A stretch of 51,754 nt of DNA, from NCBI GenBank assembly GCA_934668515.1, contig CAKUNS010000010.1:1-51754 (forward strand), in the 5' to 3' direction. Numbering within the stretch: the first letter of the stretch is position 1; each line of letters opens with the position of its first letter. The translations under genes were made by a program, and so were the position numbers. Of this stretch, positions 30,988 through 40,343 are shown piece after piece. The stretch is from an uncultured Eggerthellaceae bacterium. Its GTDB lineage: Bacteria; Actinomycetota; Coriobacteriia; Coriobacteriales; Eggerthellaceae. The notes under the pieces are model-generated. The model was not told where the DNA came from, searched no databases, and worked only from the letters and a program-made list of their open reading frames with translations.

Positions 30988-32256
30988 CTACGCCAACTGG
31001 CCGCATGCCCACTGCGCCGCAACCATCGCACCCTTCGCCAGCACGCTCTCGTCGATCGTGTAGTTGCAGCTGTGTTGCGGGTAAATGGCACCGATCTCGG
31101 GGTTGTTCGTTCCGACAAATACCAGCACGCCCGGCACGATGTTCAAGAATTCCGAGAAGTCCTCGCCCGAAAGCGTGCCCTGATACGTTGCCACGGCGTC
31201 CTCACCCAGCACGTCGACAACCGCCTGACGTGCGGCTTCGGCGTACTTAGGGTCGTTCGACAAACCCGGGTTGCCGTGCGTGTACGAAAACGTGGCCGAG
31301 GCCCCCAACGAATCGGCAATCTCCTCGACGATGTGCTCCAAACGCTTCGGCACCTCGTCACGAAGCTTCGGCGACCACGTACGGATGGTACCTTCCATGT
31401 GCGCGGAGCCAGCGATGATGTTGCGCGCTTCGCCGCCTTCGAACTTGCCAATCGTGACGACCACCGGGTCGAACGGCGAAACATCGCGGCTGACCAGCAC
31501 CTGGATCGAATTCACGATAGCTGCACCAACCACAACGGCATCGATTCCCAAATGGGGCATCGAGCCATGGGCGCTCATTCCCTTGATGTCGATCTCAAAC
31601 CAATCGCAGTTCGCCATGCGCTGACCAGGCTCGCACGAAACCGTGCCCGCCGGCACTTCGCTCCAAATATGCGCGCCGTAAATGGCATCGACGCCGTCAA
31701 GCACGTTGTTGGCAATCATGTAGCGTGCGCCCGTGGAATTCTCCTCCGAAGGCTGGAACAACACGCGGACCTCGCCGTGAATCATATCGGTCATGCGCGA
31801 GAGAATCGAGATCGTGCCAAGCATCATGGCAATGTGGCAGTCGTGGCCGCAGGCGTGCATGATGCCCTCGTTTTCCGAAGCGAAATCGAAGCCGGTTCGC
31901 TCGGCAATGGGCAGACCATCGAAATCGGCACGCAGGGCGACACGGCGTTTGGGGTTTCCGGCCGCGTCATACGCATCGGGAGCGGTTCCCTTAATGGTGG
32001 CGACGATGCCCGCGCCCTTCACCTCGTCGGTGGTAGGCAGAACCTCGAATTCGACCCCCAACTTGTCAAGCTCGGCACGGATGGCCGCCGACGTGAACAG
32101 CTCGGCGCCGCTGAGCTCGGGGTGGCGGTGAAACATCCTTCGCCATGCGATGATCTGAGGCTCGATTTCGGCAGCGGTGCCCTTGACGATTTCCGCCGTG
32201 CCTTCGCACGCTGCGAGGCCTTCCGTTGCCTGGATAGTTTTGTTTTCGGCTGCCAT
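30988..32256 (-). CDS. M20 family amidohydrolase (N-acyl-amino-acid type)
   Basis: This 422-residue metallo-hydrolase of the IAA-amino-acid hydrolase/hippuricase/aminoacylase group splits N-acyl or peptide amide bonds. Metal-site motifs are MFHRHPELSG, IMHACGHDCHIAM, FQPSEENSTGA, the dimerisation-domain KGMSAHGSMPHLGID, and the late SGEDFSEF and YPQHSC. There is no signal peptide, so it is cytoplasmic. The start is uncertain: I prefer ATG at 32256; a TTG nine codons earlier is also in frame, and neither has a strong ribosome binding site. It is downstream of the MFS gene on the same strand, with a terminator between. Confidence 0.9.
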   Translation of the reverse strand: MAAENKTIQATEGLAACEGTAEIVKGTAAEIEPQIIAWRRMFHRHPELSGAELFTSAAIRAELDKLGVEFEVLPTTDEVKGAGIVATIKGTAPDAYDAAGNPKRRVALRADFDGLPIAERTGFDFASENEGIMHACGHDCHIAMMLGTISILSRMTDMIHGEVRVLFQPSEENSTGARYMIANNVLDGVDAIYGAHIWSEVPAGTVSCEPGQRMANCDWFEIDIKGMSAHGSMPHLGIDAVVVGAAIVNSIQVLVSRDVSPFDPVVVTIGKFEGGEARNIIAGSAHMEGTIRTWSPKLRDEVPKRLEHIVEEIADSLGASATFSYTHGNPGLSNDPKYAEAARQAVVDVLGEDAVATYQGTLSGEDFSEFLNIVPGVLVFVGTNNPEIGAIYPQHSCNYTIDESVLAKGAMVAAQWACGQLA

Positions 32257-32365
32257 AAACTGTCTGATCCGCGCTTGTCGCAACGAACGGCATCACTGCG
32301 ATCAGGCACTTCGCCAATTAAGAACAATAGCTGCGAACTAGCATACCACGACCGCGCAGCCGCAT

Positions 32366-32397
32366 CGAAAAAGGGACCCGCCGAAACGAGTCCCTTA
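32366..32397 (-). terminator. Terminator after MFS transporter gene
   Basis: On the minus strand AAGGGAC-N12-GTCCCTT is followed by TTTTTC, 25 bp past the transporter stop. Confidence 0.8.
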
Positions 32398-32421
32398 CGT
32401 TCGCGAATTCTTTGTCCGCAG

Positions 32422-33837
32422 TTACACCAGGTCGATCATGTCCTTGCGGTAGCGGCGCGAGAAAGCCAGCAGCAAGACGACGCCCACCAGGATGACGCCG
32501 ACGAAACCGGCGTACATGAACGCCAAGCCGCCGAAGCCCGAGAAGATCGGAGCCAAGATCATGCTGGCCAACGAAGCGGGCACCAGGAAGGCCGTGCCAA
32601 CAGCGCAGTTCTCGGCGTAGTGCGCACGACCGTAGCGGTTCAGCGTGAACGTGGTGCTGAACACGGGAAGTCCACCGTAGCCCACGGCCACAACCAACGC
32701 ACCGAAGATGAACAACGGGCTGCTTTGTGCGAAGCACGCTGCGGTAACCAAGCAGATACCCGCAACCGAGACGCCCGTGGTAAGGCGCAGGTGGTTAATC
32801 AGGCCGAAGCGGTCAAGCAGGAAGCCGTACACGATGCTGGCGCCGCCGTTGAACAGCGAGATCATGCCAACGATGAGCGTGGCCAAGGTGGCCTCGGTGC
32901 CTAGGGCAAGCGCATCCTGGCGCGACTCGCCCATCAGGGTCAGGCCGATGCTGGCAACGCAGACGAACCAAGCAAGACCAAGCCAGAACACGGGGGTTTT
33001 CAGCATGTCGGGGATGCCGAAGGACTTCTTGGAAACACCGAAGTCGGTTAGGAAATGCGGGTTCTTCGCGGCAGCGTTCTGACCGTCACCAGGCTCGGCC
33101 TTGGCGCTTGCGGCCTTTCCGCGGAACACTTCGTCAATGCCCGCCGGCGAAGCCTTGATCACAAACGATGCGACCACGTTCAGCGCGAAGACCAAGATGC
33201 CCAAGCCGGCAAGAACGGTCTGCCAACCGATTACGTTCATCAAACCATCGATCTGCACGCCCAAAATCAGCGACGCAACGCCGAAGGCGAACATCTGAAG
33301 ACCGGAAACAACGCCCACGCGGTCGGGGAACCACAGGTTCACCGTAGTCAGGATGGCATTGAAGGCAATGCCCGCGCCGAACGCGGCGAATCCGCCGTAG
33401 AACACGAACACCGAGGCGATACCCAGGCCCGAAAAAGCGCCAACCGAAAGGAATCCGATCAGGACAAGCGCGCCACCGATGAAGATGGGGACACGCGGGC
33501 GGCCGCTGCACTGACGCTGGATCATAGAAGAAGCCAGGCAGCCAACGGCTTGGCAGATCATGACAACGCGGAAGTTAAGCGCCAGCAGCTGAGGGTCCCA
33601 ACCCGTGCTGTTGGCGATAGGCGTGGCGAAAATGGACCACGCGAAAATAAGGCCCATGAAGAACAGCGTCACCAAACCAACCAACAGGCACGCGATGCGC
33701 TTGACCGACATCGCCTTGCGATTCATGCCGTCAAGAACGATATCGTTTGGATTGACGGCAGCGGCAAACGAACCCGCCCCCGTGTTGGCTTTCACATCGG
33801 TTTCCGTATTGGTTTTCATCGTGACAGCGCCCTCCAT
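32422..33837 (-). CDS. MFS transporter, OFA (oxalate/formate antiporter-like) family
   Basis: This 471-residue protein has a cytoplasmic N-tail of about 45 residues, twelve predicted membrane helices and a central loop of about 60 charged residues. Patterns such as FFMGLIFAWSIFATPI in helix 1 and YGGLPVFSTTFTLNRYG in the second half are typical of OFA-family carriers, which exchange small monocarboxylates. The substrate is not readable. AAGGGG lies 5 nt before the ATG at 33837. It is monocistronic, with its own terminator. The divergent neighbour is a serine hydrolase, with no evident functional link. Confidence 0.87.
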   Translation of the reverse strand: MEGAVTMKTNTETDVKANTGAGSFAAAVNPNDIVLDGMNRKAMSVKRIACLLVGLVTLFFMGLIFAWSIFATPIANSTGWDPQLLALNFRVVMICQAVGCLASSMIQRQCSGRPRVPIFIGGALVLIGFLSVGAFSGLGIASVFVFYGGFAAFGAGIAFNAILTTVNLWFPDRVGVVSGLQMFAFGVASLILGVQIDGLMNVIGWQTVLAGLGILVFALNVVASFVIKASPAGIDEVFRGKAASAKAEPGDGQNAAAKNPHFLTDFGVSKKSFGIPDMLKTPVFWLGLAWFVCVASIGLTLMGESRQDALALGTEATLATLIVGMISLFNGGASIVYGFLLDRFGLINHLRLTTGVSVAGICLVTAACFAQSSPLFIFGALVVAVGYGGLPVFSTTFTLNRYGRAHYAENCAVGTAFLVPASLASMILAPIFSGFGGLAFMYAGFVGVILVGVVLLLAFSRRYRKDMIDLV

Positions 33838-33965
33838 GTCATCCCCTTCAATTCACCGATGGCTATGTTAGCAACGGCATTCTTTCTTTCAACGGAAACG
33901 CGCTGATCAGAAAAATGTTTTGCGCTTTGCCACAGACGCTCTATGGCAGTTGCAAATAAGACGAT

Positions 33966-33994
33966 TTGACAGAATCACGCTACTTTGTTAATTG
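33966..33994 (+). promoter_or_regulatory. Promoter for the serine hydrolase gene
   Basis: A consensus -35 TTGACA (33966-33971) and a weak -10 TAATTG (33989-33994) are separated by 17 bp, about 40 bp before the ATG. Confidence 0.5.
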
Positions 33995-34034
33995 ATTTCA
34001 CCCTCTTTTAAGAAAGGCATGATAACCTTCGCCC

Positions 34035-35207
34035 ATGCAACACGCTCGTCAACAACCGCCCCATCAGCAACCGCAGCGCCAGCCCCGCCACGCCGCGCCC
34101 AGCCCGCAGCCGCAGTACGGCGCGCATGGCGAGAACATCAGCACGGTCAAGCGCTCGAACGCTCCTGCGATCGCTGCGACGGTTGCCGTCATCGTGGCGC
34201 TTGCTGTGATCTTCGCGTTCGGCGCCATCGCATATGCGAAGGGGGCCGGCGGCCTTCGTTCCGCAACGTCTCCCCTCGATTCGACGAAAACAGCAAGCAG
34301 CTTGGGGATCACGTCCTTCAATGCCGCCGACATCTCCTCGAACGGCGATTCGGCGAGCAGCGATTTCGCTCCCTTGCCGTCGATGCTCGACGACATCGAC
34401 GAATCCGACGGGATCGTGGCGTTCTCGCTCTCCGACGCCCGAGTCCCCGAGCTTTCCAACAAGAACTTGTCAGCAATCCGCACATCGCTTGAAAACTTCG
34501 ACGGCGCTTCTGTTGGATTCGGCATGTACGACGTGGAATCGGGCCGCGGCATCGGATACAACCTCGACCAACAGATTTACGGCGCAAGCTCGTTCAAGGC
34601 CCCATACGCGCTGTACCTTTGCCAGAAACACGTCGAAAACGGCGAGCTCACCATTCCCGGACTTTCCGACGAAGACGGCGCCGAGCTTTTCGGCGCGGGC
34701 GGCTACACGAAGATCCTGATCGAGAACGCAATCTGCAACTCCGACAACGACTCGTTCGCGATGCTGCGCAGCATGTACGATGCTAACGGCTACAACGAAT
34801 GGGTCGATGAGCTGGGCATTCAAGATGCGGCCTACACGCCCGACTCGTGGTTCCCCTGGTACAGCGTCCGATCTTCGCTGAAGATCTGGACCGAGATGCA
34901 CAACTACTGGCAAACGGGCGGCGACGCAGCGCAGTGGCTGTCGTCCCTGTGCGGCGAAACCACCGTCTCGTTCCTGCGCGACGTGGTTGACCCGCTGGGC
35001 GCCACCGTTCGGAACAAAGCGGGTTGGTGCTCGGGCAGCGACTACGACTACGACTTCAACGGCGTGTGCGATGCCGGGGTCATTCAGCTTGACGGGCGCA
35101 CCTACGTCGTCAGCGTCATGGCGGGGGTTCCCGACTGTGAGGAAAATCGCGAACTGGTTGAGAATTTGATCACGGCGATTTTCGACGCACGCGATGCGCT
35201 TCGCTAA
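34035..35207 (+). CDS. Membrane-anchored class A beta-lactamase-like serine hydrolase
   Basis: This 390-residue protein has a Gln/Pro/His-rich cytoplasmic tail, one membrane helix (about 43-66), a Ser/Asp-rich spacer and a serine beta-lactamase/transpeptidase fold from about 150. The catalytic set is present: SSFK (185-188, SxxK), SDN (236-238, the class A signature) and KAG (328-330) replacing the usual K-T/S-G. I see no clear Glu166 equivalent, which argues against an efficient beta-lactamase; a peptidoglycan-related hydrolase is more likely. The ATG at 34035 has a weak ribosome binding site. Its stop lies 123 bp before carbonic anhydrase, on the same strand. Confidence 0.83.
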   Translation: MQHARQQPPHQQPQRQPRHAAPSPQPQYGAHGENISTVKRSNAPAIAATVAVIVALAVIFAFGAIAYAKGAGGLRSATSPLDSTKTASSLGITSFNAADISSNGDSASSDFAPLPSMLDDIDESDGIVAFSLSDARVPELSNKNLSAIRTSLENFDGASVGFGMYDVESGRGIGYNLDQQIYGASSFKAPYALYLCQKHVENGELTIPGLSDEDGAELFGAGGYTKILIENAICNSDNDSFAMLRSMYDANGYNEWVDELGIQDAAYTPDSWFPWYSVRSSLKIWTEMHNYWQTGGDAAQWLSSLCGETTVSFLRDVVDPLGATVRNKAGWCSGSDYDYDFNGVCDAGVIQLDGRTYVVSVMAGVPDCEENRELVENLITAIFDARDALR

Positions 35208-35330
35208 ACTGGGGACCTGAAGAAACGGCAGCGGGTGCTGCGCGGCAAACAGGCGGGGTTGGCTCGCGCAGCTCGCGCGCATAACTCAGTCACAGCCCGC
35301 CCGAGCGCACATTAGCAAGAGGCGATTCAT

Positions 35331-35930
35331 ATGAGCACGAACATGAACGACAAGCACGGCGCCACCAACGTCGTGAGCGCAGACGAAGCCATCAAGCGCC
35401 TTCGCGAGGGAAACGCACGCTACCTTGAAGCGAAAACCGCGCAAGGCGATGTATCTCCGCAGATCAGGCGCTCAACGTTTGAAGAAGGCCAGCATCCCTT
35501 CGCCATCGTGCTTGCCTGCTCCGATTCGCGCGTCATCCCCGAAGCCATCTTCTCGGCAGGCATCGGCGACTTGTTCACCATCCGCGTGGCAGGCAACGTG
35601 GTGGACAACCATCAGCTGGGCAGCGTCGAGTACGCCGAGAGCCACCTGAACTGCAAGCTGGTTGTTGTGCTGGGGCATACCGGCTGCGGCGCGGTCGATG
35701 CCGCGATGCACCACGAGCCCTACGGTACCGTGAAGTTCATCACCGACGAGATCAGCGATGCCATTGGCGATGAGGCCGACGAGGCAACGGCGTGCCTGAT
35801 GAACGTCGCGCACAGCGTGAAGCGCATCGAGGAAAGCCGGCAGCTACGCGACGACGAGGTCAACAACGGCTTGCGCGTCATCGGCGCGCTGTACCACACT
35901 GACACCGGCGTGGTCGAATTCTTGGAATAG
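35331..35930 (+). CDS. Beta-class carbonic anhydrase
   Basis: This 199-residue enzyme interconverts CO2 and bicarbonate. Zinc ligands are Cys63 in CSDSR, His116 and Cys119 in GHTGCGAV. The catalytic Asp65-Arg67 dyad is intact. There is no signal peptide, so it is cytoplasmic and probably supplies bicarbonate for carboxylations. AGAGGCG lies just upstream of the ATG. It is followed by a strong bidirectional-looking terminator. Confidence 0.95.
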   Translation: MSTNMNDKHGATNVVSADEAIKRLREGNARYLEAKTAQGDVSPQIRRSTFEEGQHPFAIVLACSDSRVIPEAIFSAGIGDLFTIRVAGNVVDNHQLGSVEYAESHLNCKLVVVLGHTGCGAVDAAMHHEPYGTVKFITDEISDAIGDEADEATACLMNVAHSVKRIEESRQLRDDEVNNGLRVIGALYHTDTGVVEFLE

Positions 35931-36001
35931 AAGAGGCCGTCGTCTTTAAGGCGACACCAAGCGGTTCCGGCACGCAGTCACTTACTCCAGCCATACGTCA
36001 A

Positions 36002-36036
36002 AATGGGCGCCTGCGAAGGCGCCCATTGTTTGTTTC
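36002..36036 (+). terminator. Terminator between carbonic anhydrase and M20 dipeptidase
   Basis: AATGGGCGCC-TGCGAA-GGCGCCCATT is a perfect 10-bp stem followed by GTTTGTTT on the plus strand and by TTTTGAC on the minus strand. It therefore probably serves both convergent genes. Confidence 0.85.
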
Positions 36037-36053
36037 AGTATGGCAAACGCGCT

Positions 36054-37514
36054 CTACGCGAGGCTTTCCAATGCCAACAGATTTCCGATTGCACGAACGT
36101 ACACGCGGAACGCGCGCTTCATCCCCTCTTCCGAAACGCCCTCATCAGGGCCGTGCATTCCGCCAACCCACGCGGGCTTCACCTCATCGGGGAACTGCGG
36201 GCCGAAGCTCACCGCGTGCGAGAACAGACGCGCGTACGTGCCGCCCTTCATCACGAACGGCTTCGCATCTTGCCCGGTCACGTCGTTGTAAGCGGTCATC
36301 AGTGCGCTGACTGCAGGACTTTCCGGGTTCATAAGGAACGGAACCTTGTCCAGCTTCGCAACGTATTCGGCGCCGATCTGCACAGCGACTTTCGTCATCT
36401 GCTGGGTGATCGCATCGGCCGTCGTGGTGGTGGGATAACGGCAGTCAAGCGTTTGGGTGATGCGGTTGCCCTCCATGCCGATGACGCCGCCAACCGCAGT
36501 AAGCGGGCCGAAGTGCTCGTCGGCAGCTTGGATACCCACGCCCGATCCGTCGGTCGCGCTCAAAAGATCGCGCTCGAGCTTCAGGAACGTGCGCTCCCCA
36601 TCGTTTCCCAAGCCGTTTTCCAACAGGAATCCAACAAGAATTGCGATAGCGTTTTCACCAAGCTCGGGCGTGGAGGCGTGAGCACTCTTGCCATGAACTT
36701 CGATCTTCACCAGGCCGTCCCCTGCCGGTGAAACCGCAATGCGGGGGTCGCTGGAAACCGGAGCCGCCGCACCTTCGGGCAGGCGAACCACCGCATGAGC
36801 CAATCCGGGAACCGCGTTTGCAGCCGCGCCGCCTGCGATTTCCACGATGGAGCCGTCCTCAATAGGCGCGCTCTTCAGCACGCCAACGCAACATCCCGAC
36901 TCGCCGTAGCCAAGCGGAAAATCGGCATCGGGCGTGAACAGGAACGTAGGGTCGTCGAAGCGTTTACGGTAGTACGCAACGTCCGACATGGTCGTTTCCT
37001 CGCTCGCACCGAACAAGATGCGAATATCATGCGGAAGAGCAACCTTCTGACGTGCGGCTTCATCCATCCAAAACTTCGCTGCATGAAGCGCAAGCAAAAT
37101 GGGGGCCTTGTCGTCGCTGGTGCCGCGACCAAGCAGGTAGCCGTCCTTGCGTGTGAGGGCATACGGCTCGAAATGCCAACCAGGGCCTGCCGGAACCACG
37201 TCGGTGTGACCGATGATTCCCAGCTGCTGGCCCGATGCGCCGCTCGCGTCGGCATAGCCGATATAGCCGTCAACGTCGTGAGCTTCGAAGCCGTAGCCTT
37301 GGGCGATGTCCAAGGCAACCGAAAGCGATTCACGCGGGCCGGGGCCGTAAGGCGCACCGGGGGCCGCCTTCTCAAGCTCTTCAAAACTGGGTACGGCGAT
37401 GAGCCGCTCCATGTCGGACAGAACCTGCTCCCAATTGTCGGCAAGGTAGCCTTCTATCTGGGTTTCAAGCCGGTCGCTCTGCGGAAATTCGAATCGTGCT
37501 TCTTCATTCGCCAT
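36054..37514 (-). CDS. M20 family dipeptidase (PepV/Sapep-like)
   Basis: This 486-residue di-zinc peptidase contains LGIIGHTDVVPAGPGW (metal His and Asp), GRGTSDDKAP (bridging Asp), FGASEETTMSD (catalytic Glu pair), a lid domain with VHGKSAHASTPELGENA, and the closing GGTYARLFSHAVSFGPQFPDE. It removes N-terminal residues from dipeptides in the cytoplasm. The ATG at 37514 has AAGGAG 6 nt upstream; longer in-frame starts lack one. Confidence 0.92.
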   Translation of the reverse strand: MANEEARFEFPQSDRLETQIEGYLADNWEQVLSDMERLIAVPSFEELEKAAPGAPYGPGPRESLSVALDIAQGYGFEAHDVDGYIGYADASGASGQQLGIIGHTDVVPAGPGWHFEPYALTRKDGYLLGRGTSDDKAPILLALHAAKFWMDEAARQKVALPHDIRILFGASEETTMSDVAYYRKRFDDPTFLFTPDADFPLGYGESGCCVGVLKSAPIEDGSIVEIAGGAAANAVPGLAHAVVRLPEGAAAPVSSDPRIAVSPAGDGLVKIEVHGKSAHASTPELGENAIAILVGFLLENGLGNDGERTFLKLERDLLSATDGSGVGIQAADEHFGPLTAVGGVIGMEGNRITQTLDCRYPTTTTADAITQQMTKVAVQIGAEYVAKLDKVPFLMNPESPAVSALMTAYNDVTGQDAKPFVMKGGTYARLFSHAVSFGPQFPDEVKPAWVGGMHGPDEGVSEEGMKRAFRVYVRAIGNLLALESLA

Positions 37515-37573
37515 AGCGTGCTCCTTTTTCAAACCGCATTTCTGCATAATCCTAGCACGTATGTGGTGTTCTC

Positions 37574-37602
37574 TCGACGCATGCAAATTGTTCCGCTATA
37601 AT
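37574..37602 (+). promoter_or_regulatory. Promoter for tRNA-Leu (CAA)
   Basis: A consensus -10 TATAAT (37597-37602) lies 17 bp from a -35 TCGACG (37574-37579), ending 10 bp before the tRNA. Confidence 0.65.
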
Positions 37603-37612
37603 CGGTTGCTGC

Positions 37613-37696
37613 GCCCGAGTGGCGGAATGGCAGACGCGGCGGTCTCAAAAACCGTTGTCGAAAGACGTGCGAGTTCGACTCTCGCCTCGGGCACCA
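37613..37696 (+). tRNA. tRNA-Leu (CAA)
   Basis: This is a class II tRNA with a long variable arm. Acceptor GCCCGAG pairs with CTCGGGC, the anticodon loop TCTCAAAAA gives CAA, the T-arm is GCGAG-TTCGACT-CTCGC, and CCA is encoded at 37694-37696. Confidence 0.97.
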
Positions 37697-37708
37697 TTCC
37701 AAACAAGA

Positions 37709-37750
37709 AATCGGCTGATCGGAAATCCGGTCAGCCGATTTTTCTTTTTC
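37709..37750 (+). terminator. Rho-independent terminator after tRNA-Leu
   Basis: AATCGGCTGA-N12-TCAGCCGATT is followed by TTTCTTTTTC, 13 bp past the tRNA. Confidence 0.93.
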
Positions 37751-37766
37751 ATATGCGAATATCGCT

Positions 37767-37801
37767 TAACAACGAAACGGCGCCTGGAAACCCAGACGCC
37801 G
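37767..37801 (-). terminator. Terminator after cstA
   Basis: On the minus strand the stem ACGGCG(T)CTGG / CCAGG(C)GCCGT with loop GTTT is followed by TTCGTTGTTAA, about 125 bp past the cstA stop. The T-run is weak. Confidence 0.55.
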
Positions 37802-37925
37802 TCCTTGAACTCATTTCCGCAGCCGAAAGCCAACGGGTGCGCACGCTTCCACGTCACGCTATCGCACTCGCGCAACCGCACCACGGCGGTCACCCCGCGC
37901 AAGCGCAGCCGTCATGCCGCAACCG

Positions 37926-39701
37926 CTACGCCGCTGCGGCATCCTTCTTCTTGAAGATCACCTTGACAGCCTTCACCGCAAGAATGACAGACAGAACAAG
38001 CAGCGCGATGCCCAAACCGAACTGGAGCACATTCGCAATCGTGATCGCACCGCCTGCAAGTGCCACGAATTTCGCCTGCACGGTCATGCAGAGCGAAGTG
38101 CAGGTAACCAGCATCATGAACGCCATGGGGATGTAGAACATCTTGTTGTTGCGACCTGCATTGCCAAGCCATGCGCAAACCGAAAGCAGCGCCAGTGCGG
38201 CCAGCAGCTGGTTAGCCGCGCCGAACAGCGGCCAGATCAGCGTGTAACCCGTAAGGCCCAGCACCACGCCGATAACAACCGTCACGATGGTGGCAACCCA
38301 CTGATTGGCAAAGAACTTGTGCACGCCGGTAAGCTGATCGAGGGTCTTCCCCTCGGGCGTCCACAGCTCCTGGAACATGTAACGAGCAAGACGCGTAGCC
38401 GTATCAAGCGAGGTCAGGCAGAACACCGAAATAGAAAGGATGAGCAGCGAGTACGCGATGTCCTCAGTCGCCGCCAAACCAGGGATGCAACCCAGCATTT
38501 GGGAAAGACCCTGCGCGAAAACCTGCGTCGGCGAGGCGAACCCGCCCGCCGCGTACTTGGCCCACACGAAGCCGACAGCGCACAGCGAGATCACGGCAAG
38601 CAAGCACTCAATCAGCATGCCGCCGTAAGCGATGGGCTGAGCCTGACCCTCCTTGTCGATCTGCTTGGACGTGGTGCCCGACGCAACCAGGCTGTGGAAG
38701 CCCGAAATCGCGCCGCATGCAATGGTGACGAACAAAGCCGGGAACAGAAAACCACCCTGGGCAGCCTTGTTGATAACAGCTTTGCCGGTTTCGTCCACAA
38801 TGGCAGCACCCGTGGCAACGTCGTACGCCTGATTGGTAGCGAAGAAGCCCGTGAATGCCGGGATCTGCAGGTTGTCAACAGCACCAACCACGCCAGCGCC
38901 AAGAACGGCGAACGCGGCAAGGGCGATCATACCGTACAACAGATAGCTGGACAGGTAATCGCGCGGCTGAAGAAGAATCCAAACCGGCGCGACGGACGCA
39001 GCCAAAATATACACGCCAATGACGATCATCCACGTGTTGTAATCGAACTGGAACGGATGGAAATTGAAACCGATGGCGACTACTGCCACGATCACGACAA
39101 TAGCCATACCGATGTTCAAAGCAGCTGGAAGCTTGCGACCGCGCGTCAGCAGGCCCCAGATAATGGCAGCAACAATGAACAGGATGGAAATCGACGCAGT
39201 CTGCTCATTCGCCACACTGGGCTTAGCAAGCGTGGAAGCAAACGTGTTCGCGACGATGGACGAGAACGCAGCAACCACCAGCAGCAGCGTGAGATACGAG
39301 AAGATGCAGAACAACTTCTTCGCCGATTCGTCGATGTTCTCCTCGATGATCGACGCCAGCGTATGACCTTTGTGGCGAATCGAGGCGAAGAGCGCACCGA
39401 AGTCGTGCATGGCGCCAAAGAAAATGCCGCCGATCAGCACCCATAGCACAACGGGGACCCAGCCGAAAACAGCAGCCTGAATAGGGCCGTTGATGGGACC
39501 GGCGCCCGCAATGGACGAGAAATGGTGGCCCAAAACGACATACGGAGGAGCGGGGACGTAATCCACGCCGTCCTCGTATTCGTGAGCCGGTGTGGGACGA
39601 TTCGGATCGACGCCCCACTGCTTCGCGAGCCATCCTCCGTAGAAGATGTATCCGCAGATGAGGATCGCGGCGCAAACGATCAGCAAGATCATTGCGTTCA
39701 T
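37926..39701 (-). CDS. cstA: Carbon starvation protein CstA (pyruvate/peptide transporter)
   Basis: This 591-residue membrane protein has about 16 helices. The N-terminal block (GYIFYGGWLAKQWGVDPNR, then VDYVPAPPYVVLGHHFSSIAGAGPI in pieces) is the CstA signature. CstA/BtsT proteins import pyruvate, and possibly peptides, under nutrient stress. AAGGAAGG lies upstream of the ATG at 39701. It is preceded by a 199-codon unknown gene 42 bp upstream on the same strand, so the two probably share a transcript. Confidence 0.95.
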   Translation of the reverse strand: MNAMILLIVCAAILICGYIFYGGWLAKQWGVDPNRPTPAHEYEDGVDYVPAPPYVVLGHHFSSIAGAGPINGPIQAAVFGWVPVVLWVLIGGIFFGAMHDFGALFASIRHKGHTLASIIEENIDESAKKLFCIFSYLTLLLVVAAFSSIVANTFASTLAKPSVANEQTASISILFIVAAIIWGLLTRGRKLPAALNIGMAIVVIVAVVAIGFNFHPFQFDYNTWMIVIGVYILAASVAPVWILLQPRDYLSSYLLYGMIALAAFAVLGAGVVGAVDNLQIPAFTGFFATNQAYDVATGAAIVDETGKAVINKAAQGGFLFPALFVTIACGAISGFHSLVASGTTSKQIDKEGQAQPIAYGGMLIECLLAVISLCAVGFVWAKYAAGGFASPTQVFAQGLSQMLGCIPGLAATEDIAYSLLILSISVFCLTSLDTATRLARYMFQELWTPEGKTLDQLTGVHKFFANQWVATIVTVVIGVVLGLTGYTLIWPLFGAANQLLAALALLSVCAWLGNAGRNNKMFYIPMAFMMLVTCTSLCMTVQAKFVALAGGAITIANVLQFGLGIALLVLSVILAVKAVKVIFKKKDAAAA

Positions 39702-39743
39702 GGTTGATGTTCCTTCCTTAAACCTGTTCCTGGCGTCAGGGCA

Positions 39744-40343
39744 TTAAGAAAGAGAAGCCTGCAAATTGCTTTCCAGCGTCTTCTTCATCTCTTTGCCCAT
39801 GGCGTTGGTGATGACGCTTGCGCTTTTCAGGTCAAGGATGGCAACACGAAGGTCGGCCCAACCGTTCAGGCCCAGCTTGAAGTTCTTGCGGAACCTTGCT
39901 TTGCGGGCGATTTTCAAAGCCTCGTCGTCGGCGGCGTCGGTTATGACGACCAGCGAGATGAAGCTTTGCATGTGGTTTGGCTCATCGGGGTTCACCTTTT
40001 TGATGCCCTGGGTTTTCACGAACTCGATGAGCTCGGAGATTTCGGGCGCAGTAAGGTAATCGCTCTCGGCGAAAAAGATGTACTCGTGGGAAGCGACTTC
40101 CCACAGTTTCGCGCGCTTAACCAGCACGTATTGCTCGCCACGCGTATGGAACTCCGCATAACCGGGAAACACCCTGCCCGCGAATTCCTGGTTGCGACTG
40201 ACGTCGAACCACGCCTCGTGCGCGGCAAGCAAGCTGTTAAGCACGTTGTCTTTCGTCGAAGACAACGCTGAACCAGCCTCTCTCTGATTGCACAAGCATC
40301 GTCGAGATGAATCTGCGCGATTCGCTAAGGAGACATCGTCCAT
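39744..40343 (-). CDS. Conserved hypothetical protein upstream of cstA
   Basis: I do not recognise the family. The protein is soluble and up to 199 residues long. The convincing part starts near VLNSLLAAHEAWFDVSRN and continues YAEFHTRGEQYVLVKRAKLW, ending in an amphipathic helix rich in Lys/Glu. The start is uncertain: ATG at 40343 lies inside the arm of a large inverted repeat and lacks a ribosome binding site; TTG at 40265 and GTG at 40244 are alternatives. Its position directly before cstA suggests a role linked to that transporter, such as regulation or response to the same nutrient state (inference). Confidence 0.7.
   Translation of the reverse strand: MDDVSLANRADSSRRCLCNQREAGSALSSTKDNVLNSLLAAHEAWFDVSRNQEFAGRVFPGYAEFHTRGEQYVLVKRAKLWEVASHEYIFFAESDYLTAPEISELIEFVKTQGIKKVNPDEPNHMQSFISLVVITDAADDEALKIARKARFRKNFKLGLNGWADLRVAILDLKSASVITNAMGKEMKKTLESNLQASLS

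Noticed and set aside
37914..39446. A 510-codon plus-strand frame opposite cstA
   Set aside because: It has a charged, low-complexity, domain-free translation entirely antisense to an unmistakable cstA.
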